Source: an uncultured Bacilli bacterium
GTDB lineage: Bacteria > Bacillota_I > Bacilli_A > RF39 > UBA660
Assembly: GCA_944371685.1 (NCBI GenBank)
Contig: CALVXV010000005.1
Coordinates: forward strand, 1 to 25,826
Length of the DNA: 25,826 nt
Direction: 5' to 3'
Shown here: positions 1 to 7,271 of the stretch, in pieces
Layout of the letters: every line of letters begins with the position of its first letter
Numbering within the stretch: the first letter of the stretch is position 1
Notes under the pieces: generated by a model
What the model saw: the letters and a program-made list of their open reading frames with translations, nothing else
Told to the model about the DNA's origin: nothing
Database searches by the model: none
Position numbers and translations under genes: made by a program

Positions 1-1
1 A

Positions 2-394
2 ACATTAACCGCAAGTGGTTACTATAATGCAGAGCGAGATAGCAGTCAAGTCTATAGTGGAAATCCAGCAAGTACAACACAAAAAATAGGCTTAATGTAT
101 CCAAGTGATTATGGATATGCGGCAGGAAGTAGTTGCTTATCAACCGCACTTTTTGATTATAGCGATGGATGTTACAACAGTGATTATTTATCAATTGGAC
201 TAAGCGAATGGTTACAGGCTCCTTATGCCAATAATAGTTCCCGTGCGGCCATGCTGGGCAGTGCTGGTCTCGTCAACAACAACAATTCCGTGACCAACTC
301 CCGTGCGGTCCGCCCAGTCTTATATCTAAACACAAATGTGGAAATCACAGGAGGAGATGGCAGTCAGTCAAATCCATTTCAGCTTTCCTTATAA
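2..394 (+). CDS. C-terminal end of a surface-type protein (partial, 5' end outside window)
   Basis: The frame is open from base 2 through the ATG at 95 to the TAA at 392-394, so this is the tail of a longer gene, not a 99-aa protein. The visible 130 residues are rich in Ser, Asn, Gly and Tyr, with a 'WLQAPY' then 'RAVRPVLYL' pattern before a 'GGDGSQSNPF' tail. That layout resembles C-terminal modules of the DUF6273 kind found in large extracellular proteins of uncultured gut Firmicutes; this is a resemblance by eye. Codon use changes sharply inside the gene: about 236-320 uses CGT, CGC, CTG, GTC, ACC and TCC, while the flanks use AT-rich codons. No transmembrane anchor is present in the visible part. 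A terminator follows directly. Function unknown; probably secreted. Confidence 0.6.
   Translation, partial: TLTASGYYNAERDSSQVYSGNPASTTQKIGLMYPSDYGYAAGSSCLSTALFDYSDGCYNSDYLSIGLSEWLQAPYANNSSRAAMLGSAGLVNNNNSVTNSRAVRPVLYLNTNVEITGGDGSQSNPFQLSL
239..308 (+). repeat. 10-bp direct repeat pair inside a GC-rich patch
   Basis: TCCCGTGCGG occurs at 239-248 and again at 299-308, exactly 60 bp apart and in the same reading frame (both encode Ser-Arg-Ala). By hand count 50 of the 80 bases at 241-320 are G or C, far above the surroundings. Between the copies lies an AAC-rich run encoding four Asn. Confidence 0.6.
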
Positions 395-400
395 TAATTT

Positions 401-436
401 AATCTAGTGTGTAATTAAAAAACATACTAGATTTTA
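401..436 (+). terminator. Rho-independent terminator after the partial surface gene
   Basis: A stem of about 12 bp (401-412 with 422-433, including one G-T pair) has a short A-rich loop and ends in a T run. It lies 6 bp after the stop codon at 394. Confidence 0.6.
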
Positions 437-552
437 TTAAAAACTATCAATTTCCTAAATTGGTAATAAAAGTATATACAAAATAGGAAATTCTTATTAC
501 AAAAATTTAAAATTAAGTAAATAAACCAATCTCAAAATTAAAAAATTATCGT

Positions 553-581
553 TTGCTAATTAGTTTAATTATGTTTATATT
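553..581 (+). promoter_or_regulatory. Predicted promoter of the Rpn-type gene
   Basis: TTGCTA (553-558) and TATATT (576-581) are separated by 17 bp. Predicted transcription start is about 588, giving a leader of only about 15 nt. Confidence 0.45.
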
Positions 582-582
582 A

Positions 583-600
583 TTTCTCCGAAAGGAGAGA
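583..600 (+). promoter_or_regulatory. Hairpin enclosing the ribosome binding site of the Rpn-type gene
   Basis: Bases 583-589 pair with 594-600 (7 bp, one G-U) around a GAAA tetraloop. The 3' arm is the Shine-Dalgarno sequence GGAGAG for the ATG at 603. The 5' arm lies mostly before the predicted transcription start near 588, so only transcripts entering from upstream would contain the full hairpin. Confidence 0.5.
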
Positions 601-602
601 AT

Positions 603-1473
603 ATGAAAAAATACTATACAGCCAAATCAGATTTAATCTTCCAGCAAGCCCTTTGTCTAGAAAAAGATAAAGATATTTTATCTTGGTTTATTGGAAAGTG
701 TTTTAATCAAAAAGTAACTGACCTTAAAATAGAAATTCCAGTACTTCCAATAGGTAAAGTAATTGAGAAAAGTAAAACAGTTGACCTATTAGTTTCGTTT
801 GATAAAAGAAAAGTCAATCTGGAAGTAAATAGTTGTCATTATAAATATTTGAATGACCGTAATTTTTTCTATATTTCAGATGTTTATAGCGCCCAGTTTA
901 AAAGAGGTAAAGGTTTAACAAATAGAAGTGAAGTAATTCAGTTAAACTTTACTTGGGGACTTCCTAAAGAGTATGAAAATATAGGCTGCTTTGTCTACGA
1001 AGTATACGATAAAAAGCATAATGTTAAATATATTGATAACTTTAAAATCATTGTCTTTAATATGAACTATTACCGAAAAAAAATTATAATAGAAAAGAAA
1101 AAAAAGTTTAAAAAAGATACTCCAAAACACTTATTAATGTTAGATGCCAATAGTGAAGAGTTAAAAGAGTTATGCAAAGGAGATGCGATAATGGAAAAGT
1201 TTAAAAAAACGTAGACAAATTAAATGATGACAAAAATGTAATTGATTTTTTAACTAAAGAAGAGGAAGATGAAATTATTAAAACTTCATATTACGATGAT
1301 GGATTAGAAGCCGGATTAAAAAAGGCGAAAAAAATGGCAAGGAACTTGGATTAAAATAAGGACAAATGGAAGAAAAAAAAGATTTAGCTAAGAAAATGAT
1401 TCTAAAAAAGATGAACTTAAAAGATATATCAGATATTACAGGTTTATCTATAAAAGAATTACAAGAATTATGA
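603..1473 (+). pseudogene. Rpn / PD-(D/E)XK nuclease family 'transposase' (PDDEXK_2-like), frameshifted
   Basis: Members of this family are nucleases linked to recombination-promoting (Rpn) proteins and often annotated as transposases. The intact first part (603-1214, 203 aa) shows the family opening 'YTAKSDLIFQQAL', then a 'KTVDLLV' Asp and a 'VNLEVN' Glu that fit the PD-(D/E)XK core. The frame then stops, but homology-like sequence continues in two other frames: an acidic 'EEEDEIIKTSYYDDGLEAGLKK' stretch from 1211, then a Lys-rich tail ending 'ISDITGLSIKELQEL' with TGA at 1471-1473. Two one-base losses, at A-runs near 1203-1209 and 1318-1323, and an in-frame TAA at 1356-1358 account for the breaks. 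The reconstructed length of about 290 aa is normal for the family. A sequencing or assembly error could explain the A-run shifts but not easily the stop codon. Confidence 0.7.
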
Positions 1474-1476
1474 TGG

Positions 1477-1516
1477 AACTTTTGAGTTTGCACGCAACAA
1501 ACTTCAAAAGTTTTTT
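1477..1516 (+). terminator. Rho-independent terminator after the Rpn-type pseudogene
   Basis: A stem of about 13 bp with one bulged base (1477-1489 with 1499-1512) is followed by T residues. It starts 4 bp after the pseudogene stop. Confidence 0.6.
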
Positions 1517-1596
1517 ATATACAGTAAATGTCGCTATAAAAGGTAAAAGTTTGCCATTTTATAATGTGTAAAGAAGGCTTTATTTAAAAGGGCAAG

Positions 1597-1626
1597 TTGT
1601 TTTTTATTTTAAAAATGTGGTATACT
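1597..1626 (+). promoter_or_regulatory. Predicted promoter of the Xer recombinase gene
   Basis: TTGTTT (1597-1602) and TATACT (1621-1626) with an 18-bp spacer. The -10 falls inside the possible upstream GTG-start extension at 1617, which argues for the ATG at 1644 as the true start. Confidence 0.5.
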
Positions 1627-1643
1627 TAATAATAGGTGATGGT

Positions 1644-2501
1644 ATGAAAAATGCTTACAAGTTTTTAGATTACCTAAAGTTTGAAAAAGGTTTTTCAGAT
1701 TATACAGTTAAAAGTTATGCAACGGATTTAAAAGAGTTTTATGATTTTGCCTTAGATAAAGATATTAACATTGAATTAGTTAGAGATTATTTAAGAAAAT
1801 TGTATGATGATAAATATAGTAATAGGTCAATTTCTAGGAAGGTAAGCTCACTTAAAAGTTATTTTAAATATTTAGAAAGTGAAGGGATTATTAAAGATAA
1901 TTTTATGAGGTTAATAAGTAATCCCAAGATAGAAAAAACATTGCCTAATTATTTGAATTATGATGATTTAGAAAAGCTACTTAATTTCCCAGATAAAAGT
2001 AATAAATATGGTTTAAGAGATGCTTTGATATTAGAAATGCTTTACTCTAGCGGAGTTAGAGTAAGCGAACTAGCTAATATGCGCCTAGCCGATATTGATT
2101 TTAATGAAAGAAAAATACTTATTTTGGGTAAAGGTTCTAAAGAAAGATATGTTTACTATGGCACTAAGTGCGCAAATTTACTAGGCAAGTATTTAAAAAT
2201 AGACCATAGAAATAGTCCTTATTTATTTATTGGTAAACGAAATGAAAAGTTAAATGAGCGGGAAATTAGAGCTATTGTAACAGATACAGCTAAAAAAGCA
2301 GGAATTGCAGTTCATGTAACCCCCCATACATTAAGGCATACTTATGCAACACACATGCTTAATGAAGGAGCAGATTTAAAAAGTGTAGGTGATTTACTTG
2401 GACATGAAAGTCTATCAACGACGCAAATATATACTCATGTATCTAATGAAAGATTGAGACAAGTTTATTTGAAAGCTCATCCTAGAGCTCATAAGAATTA
2501 A
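1644..2501 (+). CDS. Xer-type tyrosine recombinase (XerC/XerD-like)
   Basis: A 285-aa DNA breaking-rejoining enzyme of the phage integrase family, the usual size for XerC/XerD, which resolve chromosome dimers at dif. The N-terminal SAM-like core-binding domain covers about residues 1-85 ('FEKGFSDYTVKSYATDL') and the catalytic domain about 100-280. All catalytic residues are visible: Arg139 ('SGVRVSEL'), Lys163 ('GKGSKER'), His228 and Arg231 ('HTLRHT'), His254 ('LGHESL') and nucleophile Tyr263 ('TQIYTHV'). I chose the ATG at 1644 because the upstream GTG at 1617 overlaps the promoter, and AGGTGA precedes the ATG. The gene is followed after 12 bp by ppdK and may be cotranscribed with it. XerC cannot be separated from XerD from sequence alone. 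A mobile-element integrase is possible, but the housekeeping neighbours make it less likely. Confidence 0.9.
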   Translation: MKNAYKFLDYLKFEKGFSDYTVKSYATDLKEFYDFALDKDINIELVRDYLRKLYDDKYSNRSISRKVSSLKSYFKYLESEGIIKDNFMRLISNPKIEKTLPNYLNYDDLEKLLNFPDKSNKYGLRDALILEMLYSSGVRVSELANMRLADIDFNERKILILGKGSKERYVYYGTKCANLLGKYLKIDHRNSPYLFIGKRNEKLNEREIRAIVTDTAKKAGIAVHVTPHTLRHTYATHMLNEGADLKSVGDLLGHESLSTTQIYTHVSNERLRQVYLKAHPRAHKN

Positions 2502-2513
2502 AGGAGGCTATTT

Positions 2514-5132
2514 ATGGAAAAATATGTTTATTTATTTGATGAGGGTAATAAGGATTTAAGAAGTTTGCTTGGTGGTAAAGGTGCTAATTTGGCTGAGATG
2601 ACTAATATGGGGCTTCCAGTTCCTTATGGACTTACTGTGACAACTGAGGCCTGTAATTTGTATTTTAAAGAAAATGAATGTTTGAATGAAAATGTTCAAA
2701 AACAAATTTTAAAAGGTATTAAAAATATTGAAGAAAAAACAGGTAAGACATTGGGCAGTACTGATAGTCCGCTTTTACTTTCAGTTAGAAGTGGCTCACC
2801 AATTAGTATGCCAGGAATGATGGATACTATTTTAAATTTAGGTTTGAATGATAAAATTGCGTCTGCCCTTTCTAAAGATGAAGATAGTAAGCGTTTTATT
2901 TATGACTCATATAGAAGGCTTATTATGATGTTTGCGGATGTTGTTAAGGGTAAAGGCAAGGATGATTTTGAAAATTATTTAACTAAGTATAAAGAAAAAA
3001 AAGGCTTGAAAAGTGATTTGGAATTAAATGCCGATGATATGGTACATTTAACAGACGCATTTAAAAAACTTTATAAAAAGTTAGTTAAAGAGAATTTCCC
3101 AGATGAGCCTTTATTACAACTTATGCAAGCCATTACAGCAGTTTTTAGGTCTTGGAATAATAAAAGAGCTAAAGTTTATAGACAGATGAATAATATTTCA
3201 GATGATTTAGGTACAGCTGTTAATGTTCAAGAAATGGTTTATGGTAATTTGAGCGAAGATTCTTTAACTGGTGTAGCTTTTTCTAGGAATCCAGCCAATG
3301 GTGAAGATAAATTATATGGTGAGTATTTGATTAAAGCTCAAGGTGAGGACATCGTAGCTGGTGTTAGGACGCCATTTTCTATTGATAGGTTAGAGGCAGA
3401 AAGACCAAAGATATATACAGAGTTAAAAGGATATAGTAAATTATTAGAAAAACATTATAAAGATATGCAAGATATGGAATTTACGGTCGAAAATGGTAAA
3501 CTTTATATGTTACAAACTCGTGATGGTAAAAGAACTCCAATGGCTGCTTTAAATATTGCTGTTAATATGGTTCAAGAAGGTTTAATTACTGAAAAAGAAG
3601 CGCTTATGCGACTTAACCCTAATGAGATTAATGGAATGCTTCATAAGAGTTTTGATGAAAAAGAACTTGCCAAAAAAAGAGTAATTACCAAAGGTCTTCC
3701 AGCATCTCCGGGAGCTGTTTCTGGACAAATTTGTTTTAACATTGAAGAAGTAAAAGAAAGATATAATAAAAAAATTCCAACTATTTTAGTTAGAGAAGAA
3801 ACTTCACCTGAAGATATCGAAGCAATGAAGTATGCTAATGGTATTTTAACCGTTCGTGGTGGGATGACCTCACATGCCGCGGTTGTGGCCAGAGGCATTG
3901 GCAAATGTTGTGTTAGTGGTTGTGAAAATGCTTTTGTTGATGAAACTAATAAAGTTATGACGATTAATGGAATGACCTTTACTAATGATAGTTATTTATC
4001 TTTAGATGGCACAACTGGTAATGTTTATGAGGGGGCTTTAGAAACTACTGATTTTAAGTTGAGTGATAACTTTTTAACAATGCTAAAATGGGCTAAAAAG
4101 TATAAAAAACTTGGAGTTAGAGCTAATGCTGATTTAGGTAAAGATGCTAAAGTTGCTTTAAATTTTGGAGCTGAAGGTATTGGTTTATGTAGGACCGAGC
4201 ACATGTTTTTTGAAAAAGAGAAAATTTTTGCTATTAGAAAAATGATAATTGCGCCTACTGAAAAAGATAGAATTGAAGCTTTAACAGTACTTTTAGGAAT
4301 GCAAACTAAAGATTTTGAGGAATTGTTTAAAGTAGCTGATGGTAAAGTGCTTACAATTAGGTATTTAGATCCACCATTACATGAGTTTTTGCCAAAAACT
4401 GAAAATGATATTATTGAGCTTGCTAAAAGTTTAAATATGAGTTTAGAAGAAATTAATAAAAAAATTGATTCTTTGAAAGAATTTAATCCGATGATGGGGC
4501 TTCGTGGATGCCGACTTTCGATTGTTTATCCAGAAATTGCAGTAATGCAAACGACAGCGATATTTAAAGCGGCAAGTAAGGTTTTAAAACATGGAATAGA
4601 TGTTAAACCTGAAATTATGATTCCTCTTGTTGGTGACGTTAATGAACTTAATTATTTAAAACGAATTATTTTAGATGTAGCTTCTAAGTTGGATAAAAAT
4701 GGTCATATCAAATATAAAATCGGTACGATGATCGAGGTTCCTCGTAGTATCACTCAAGCTGATAAAATTGCCAAAGAAGCTGATTTCTTTAGCTTTGGAA
4801 CTAATGATTTAACGCAGATGACTTTTGGCTTTTCAAGAGATGATGCCGGCGCATTTATTGATAGTTATTATCAAAAAGGAATTTTAAATTTTGATCCCTT
4901 TAAAACTATTGATAAAGAAGGTGTTGGTAAACTTATGATGGTAGCTATAAAATTAGCTAGAAATGTTAATAGTGATATTGAGCTTGGTGTATGTGGTGAA
5001 CATGGCGGTGATGAAAAGAGTATTGAATTTTTTAATAAGTTAGGTCTTGATTATGTTTCATGTTCTCCGTATAGAGTACCAGCGGCCATTTTAGCAGCTG
5101 CCAGAGCAGAGATTGGTAAAAATGACCATTAA
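2514..5132 (+). CDS. ppdK: Pyruvate, phosphate dikinase
   Basis: Cytosolic enzyme interconverting pyruvate + ATP + Pi with PEP + AMP + PPi; in fermenting bacteria it commonly works toward pyruvate and ATP in PPi-linked glycolysis. At 872 aa it matches the family length. Domains in order: ATP-grasp nucleotide-binding half (about 1-340, starting 'LFDEGNKDLRSLLGGKGANLAEM'), swivelling phosphohistidine domain (about 385-510) with 'GGMTSHAAVVARG' and catalytic His454, and the PEP/pyruvate TIM barrel (about 520-870) with 'GLCRTEHMFF', 'SFGTNDLTQ' and catalytic Cys827 in 'GVCGEHGGD'. The start is set by AAGGAGG at 2501-2507. The 3' end overlaps the Smr gene by 11 bp. No anomalies seen. Confidence 0.97.
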   Translation: MEKYVYLFDEGNKDLRSLLGGKGANLAEMTNMGLPVPYGLTVTTEACNLYFKENECLNENVQKQILKGIKNIEEKTGKTLGSTDSPLLLSVRSGSPISMPGMMDTILNLGLNDKIASALSKDEDSKRFIYDSYRRLIMMFADVVKGKGKDDFENYLTKYKEKKGLKSDLELNADDMVHLTDAFKKLYKKLVKENFPDEPLLQLMQAITAVFRSWNNKRAKVYRQMNNISDDLGTAVNVQEMVYGNLSEDSLTGVAFSRNPANGEDKLYGEYLIKAQGEDIVAGVRTPFSIDRLEAERPKIYTELKGYSKLLEKHYKDMQDMEFTVENGKLYMLQTRDGKRTPMAALNIAVNMVQEGLITEKEALMRLNPNEINGMLHKSFDEKELAKKRVITKGLPASPGAVSGQICFNIEEVKERYNKKIPTILVREETSPEDIEAMKYANGILTVRGGMTSHAAVVARGIGKCCVSGCENAFVDETNKVMTINGMTFTNDSYLSLDGTTGNVYEGALETTDFKLSDNFLTMLKWAKKYKKLGVRANADLGKDAKVALNFGAEGIGLCRTEHMFFEKEKIFAIRKMIIAPTEKDRIEALTVLLGMQTKDFEELFKVADGKVLTIRYLDPPLHEFLPKTENDIIELAKSLNMSLEEINKKIDSLKEFNPMMGLRGCRLSIVYPEIAVMQTTAIFKAASKVLKHGIDVKPEIMIPLVGDVNELNYLKRIILDVASKLDKNGHIKYKIGTMIEVPRSITQADKIAKEADFFSFGTNDLTQMTFGFSRDDAGAFIDSYYQKGILNFDPFKTIDKEGVGKLMMVAIKLARNVNSDIELGVCGEHGGDEKSIEFFNKLGLDYVSCSPYRVPAAILAAARAEIGKNDH

Positions 5133-5388
5133 TGAAGTGATTTTTATTGATAGTTTACCAAAACTTGATCTGCATGGTTATGATAGGGATAGTGCGAGAG
5201 TGGCTATTAATGATTTTATAAAAGATAATCAAAAAATGGGTAATGAAGTTGTTTTAATTGTTCATGGTATAGGTACTGGCATTATAAGAGAGACATGTGT
5301 TTTAACTTTAAATCATAATAAAAATGTTGTAGACTTTAAAAGCGCATATGGAAATAGAGGTTGTATGCTGGTACAAATTAAAATATGA
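5122..5388 (+). CDS. Stand-alone Smr (small MutS-related) domain protein
   Basis: An 88-aa protein made almost entirely of one Smr domain, the module found at the C terminus of MutS2, where it has nicking or RNA/DNA nuclease activity. Visible marks are the opening 'LDLHGYDRDSARVAINDFI' (LDLHG motif), then 'VLIVHGIGTGIIRE' (HGxGxG loop) and the late 'AYGNRGCMLV'. The ATG at 5122 is preferred; an in-frame TTG at 5113 gives only three extra residues. The gene overlaps the 3' end of ppdK by 11 bp, which suggests translational coupling rather than a functional link to pyruvate metabolism. A terminator follows immediately. The nucleic-acid substrate cannot be predicted. Confidence 0.85.
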   Translation: MTINEVIFIDSLPKLDLHGYDRDSARVAINDFIKDNQKMGNEVVLIVHGIGTGIIRETCVLTLNHNKNVVDFKSAYGNRGCMLVQIKI

Positions 5389-5413
5389 GGATATATTTAT
5401 ATGTCCTTTTTTT
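5388..5413 (+). terminator. Rho-independent terminator after the Smr gene
   Basis: AGGATAT pairs with ATGTCCT across a short loop and is followed by a run of about ten T residues. It overlaps the stop codon. Confidence 0.7.
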
Positions 5414-5431
5414 GAAAATTATTACCTTTGT

Positions 5432-5460
5432 TTGACATTTGTATGTAAATGTGCTATTAT
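5432..5460 (+). promoter_or_regulatory. Strong predicted sigma-A promoter
   Basis: Perfect TTGACA (5432-5437), 17-bp spacer, TATTAT (5455-5460), 30 bp before the ATG at 5491. Confidence 0.75.
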
Positions 5461-5490
5461 ATTTTCCATATCTGAAAGGGGGATTAGGGT

Positions 5491-6381
5491 ATGTACGAAG
5501 ATGAGGATAATAAACGTGAGACTTTAAAAAGTACATTTATTAAAATTGTTTTGGTTGTCCTTTTAATATTTGTACTTATGATGTTATTTCCGACGAAGGG
5601 ATTTGTAACAAATTATGTTGATGAAAAAGTAAAAGAAAATAGTGGTAGTGATAATTTTAATAATAATTTATTAGCAATGGCTACAGCTGGAAGTGGATAT
5701 TTTACTTCATCTAGGCTCCCTAAAAATACTGGAGATACTGCTAAAATGACTTTAGGTGAGATGTATGATAATAAATTACTAGTTAAATTTTCGGATAGTA
5801 ATAATAGAACATGTAATAGTAATAAATCATATTTAGAAGTTACAAAAAAGGAAGATGAATATACGATGAAAGTAAATTTGTCTTGCTCTGATAAGGAAGA
5901 TTATATTATGCTTCATATGGGACTTGATGGTACATCATTTCCCAGTACCAGCACCGCAAGGTGCGAGTTCGTAAAAAATCTTGACGATACTTGGGCATAT
6001 GGTAAATGGTCAAGTTGGAGTACTAAAAAAGCTACGGCTAATAGTACTACGCAAGTACAAACGAAAGTAAGCAAAGTTCAAACGGGAACTAAAAACGTAC
6101 CACATATAGCAGTTATGGAAGGTGGGGCAACTAAGGTACTTTATAATGGTTATGTGAAGTATGTTTGTCCAACTGGTTATGATAATGCTGGAGTATATGA
6201 TAGTGTAGTATCTTGTAAGAAAACTACTACTACTTATACTAAAGAGCCTATTTATAAAAATGTGACTTATTATAGATATAGAAGTAAGACTTTAAATAGT
6301 AACGTCGATACTAAGTGGTCAAGTTGTGATGATAATTCATTAATTGAACAAGGATATGTAAAAACAGGAAAAGAGGACTAG
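5491..6381 (+). CDS. Membrane-anchored extracellular protein with six cysteines, function unknown
   Basis: A 296-aa protein with a short charged N terminus (1-16), one hydrophobic segment at about 17-33 ('FIKIVLVVLLIFVLMMLF') and a long polar remainder, so most likely a signal-anchored protein facing outward. Six cysteines occur, all in the ectodomain (108, 132, 158, 226, 242, 279), which allows three disulfides. A Trp-Ser pattern appears twice, 'YGKWSSWST' near 171 and 'TKWSSCDD' near 274, with 'YYRYRSKT' before the second. This recalls thrombospondin type 1-like or similar repeats but is too weak to name. GGGGG before the ATG gives a good ribosome binding site. It is monocistronic between its own promoter and terminator. 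I do not recognise the family. Confidence 0.75.
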   Translation: MYEDEDNKRETLKSTFIKIVLVVLLIFVLMMLFPTKGFVTNYVDEKVKENSGSDNFNNNLLAMATAGSGYFTSSRLPKNTGDTAKMTLGEMYDNKLLVKFSDSNNRTCNSNKSYLEVTKKEDEYTMKVNLSCSDKEDYIMLHMGLDGTSFPSTSTARCEFVKNLDDTWAYGKWSSWSTKKATANSTTQVQTKVSKVQTGTKNVPHIAVMEGGATKVLYNGYVKYVCPTGYDNAGVYDSVVSCKKTTTTYTKEPIYKNVTYYRYRSKTLNSNVDTKWSSCDDNSLIEQGYVKTGKED

Positions 6382-6400
6382 GTGATAGCCTAGTTTTCTT
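6377..6400 (+). terminator. Rho-independent terminator
   Basis: ACTAGG (6377-6382) pairs with CCTAGT (6389-6394) and is followed by TTTCTT. It overlaps the stop codon of the six-cysteine protein gene. Confidence 0.65.
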
Positions 6401-6456
6401 TGACTGTATTAACGTGCAAAGAAGCTGTCAAATTTTAGCTAATATAAGTTTAACGT

Positions 6457-6485
6457 TTGATTTGTATTTCAATATGTGTTATCAT
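6457..6485 (+). promoter_or_regulatory. Predicted promoter
   Basis: TTGATT (6457-6462), 17-bp spacer, TATCAT (6480-6485). It is upstream of the 137-aa protein gene. Confidence 0.55.
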
Positions 6486-6524
6486 AATACTAGTATAATA
6501 TGCCACTAGGAAGGAATGACAACC

Positions 6525-6938
6525 ATGGAAAAATATGTATTTGGTTATCAAAACGAAAATGAGTTTAAAAAGTTAGAAAGTGCTTTAAAGAAGTACAATA
6601 TGTTAGCTTTCAAAAAACTTTATTTTGAATATTACCCTAAGATTAAAGCTGGGGAGTTTTTAGGTACAGTTGTGGCAGAAGAAGGTAATATTAAAAAATA
6701 TGAAGTGAAGCTTCCTACAGATGCTTTATTTGCTAAAGTTCATGGTGAAGTTAAATTACATTATGAGGTTAATGATGAAAGTAAAAGTGTTACTTTAATT
6801 ACTTTATCGCCTGAGGAAATTTTAAGTGAAGGCCATCAATCTGAATTAGTAACTTATAAGGGAGTCATGCTTTCTAAAGAACATTCAGACAAAGATAAAT
6901 TTAAAATAAATTTATTAAATATGATTAATAAAGTATAA
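6525..6938 (+). CDS. Small cytosolic protein of unknown function
   Basis: A 137-aa protein starting 'MEKYVFGYQNENEF' with no signal peptide or membrane segment. The first half has a basic amphipathic helix-like stretch ('FKKLESALKKYNMLAFKKLYFEYYPKIKAG'); the second half looks beta-rich with many Glu and Lys. I chose the ATG at 6525 because AGGAAGG at 6508-6514 sits 10 nt before it; the ATG at 6516 would be almost inside that site. The gene has its own promoter, and no clear terminator separates it from the tRNA promoter downstream. I do not recognise the family. The even composition and good expression signals make it a real gene. Confidence 0.7.
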   Translation: MEKYVFGYQNENEFKKLESALKKYNMLAFKKLYFEYYPKIKAGEFLGTVVAEEGNIKKYEVKLPTDALFAKVHGEVKLHYEVNDESKSVTLITLSPEEILSEGHQSELVTYKGVMLSKEHSDKDKFKINLLNMINKV

Positions 6939-6954
6939 ATTTTTCACTTACTTC

Positions 6955-6983
6955 TTGCATATTATTTAGTAATGTGGTATTAT
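6955..6983 (+). promoter_or_regulatory. Promoter of the tRNA pair
   Basis: TTGCAT (6955-6960), 17-bp spacer, TATTAT (6978-6983), ending 18 bp before the first tRNA. Confidence 0.65.
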
Positions 6984-7001
6984 ATAGAAGTCAGTTTGAT
7001 T

Positions 7002-7078
7002 GGACCCTTAGCTCAGTTGGTTAGAGCATCCGGCTCATAACCGGGCGGTCGATGGTTCGAGTCCATCAGGGTCCACCA
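7002..7078 (+). tRNA. tRNA with CAT anticodon, probably tRNA-Ile2 (lysidine-type)
   Basis: A 77-nt cloverleaf with encoded CCA. The acceptor GGACCCT (7002-7008) pairs with AGGGTCC (7068-7074), the D arm has GCTC/GAGC, the anticodon loop is CTCATAA, and the T loop is TTCGAGT. The CAT anticodon fits elongator Met, initiator Met or Ile2. The acceptor has C4-G69 and C5-G68, features associated with TilS-modified Ile2 tRNAs, and lacks the C1-A72 mismatch of initiators. Ile2 is therefore favoured over Met. Confidence 0.9.
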
Positions 7079-7086
7079 TTTAAAAT

Positions 7087-7171
7087 GCGGGCGTGGCGAA
7101 ATTGGTAGACGCACTAGACTTAGGATCTAGCGCCTTACGGCATGGGGGTTCAAGTCCCTTCGCCCGCACCA
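7087..7171 (+). tRNA. tRNA-Leu (TAG)
   Basis: An 85-nt class II tRNA with encoded CCA. Acceptor GCGGGCG (7087-7093) pairs with CGCCCGC (7161-7167), the anticodon stem CTAGA/TCTAG holds loop CTTAGGA with anticodon TAG, and a long variable arm follows. It begins 8 bp after the previous tRNA and is likely on the same transcript. Confidence 0.95.
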
Positions 7172-7212
7172 TTGCAGTTGAGAGTCGCACTTTGTGTGAC
7201 CATTAAATAGAG

Positions 7213-7234
7213 AACTCATAATATTTGATATTAT
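7213..7234 (+). terminator. Terminator of the tRNA transcript
   Basis: A stem of about 10 bp with a 3-nt loop (AACTCATAATAT against ATATTATGGGTT, including wobble pairs) is followed by seven T residues. Confidence 0.7.
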
Positions 7235-7271
7235 GGGTTTTTTTCATAGTTAAAGGAGGAATGAATGTTAT

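Noticed and set aside
942..1130. Minus-strand ORF opposite the Rpn-type gene
   Set aside because: Low-complexity Phe/Ile-rich antisense of an A-rich coding region, no ribosome binding site; a shadow.
1617..1643. Upstream GTG start for the Xer recombinase adding nine residues
   Set aside because: The predicted -10 TATACT lies inside this extension, and a better placed ribosome binding site precedes the ATG at 1644.
7184..7200. Hairpin (7 bp, TTT loop) just after tRNA-Leu
   Set aside because: No T run follows and the real terminator is at 7213-7234; possibly a processing signal, but unsupported.
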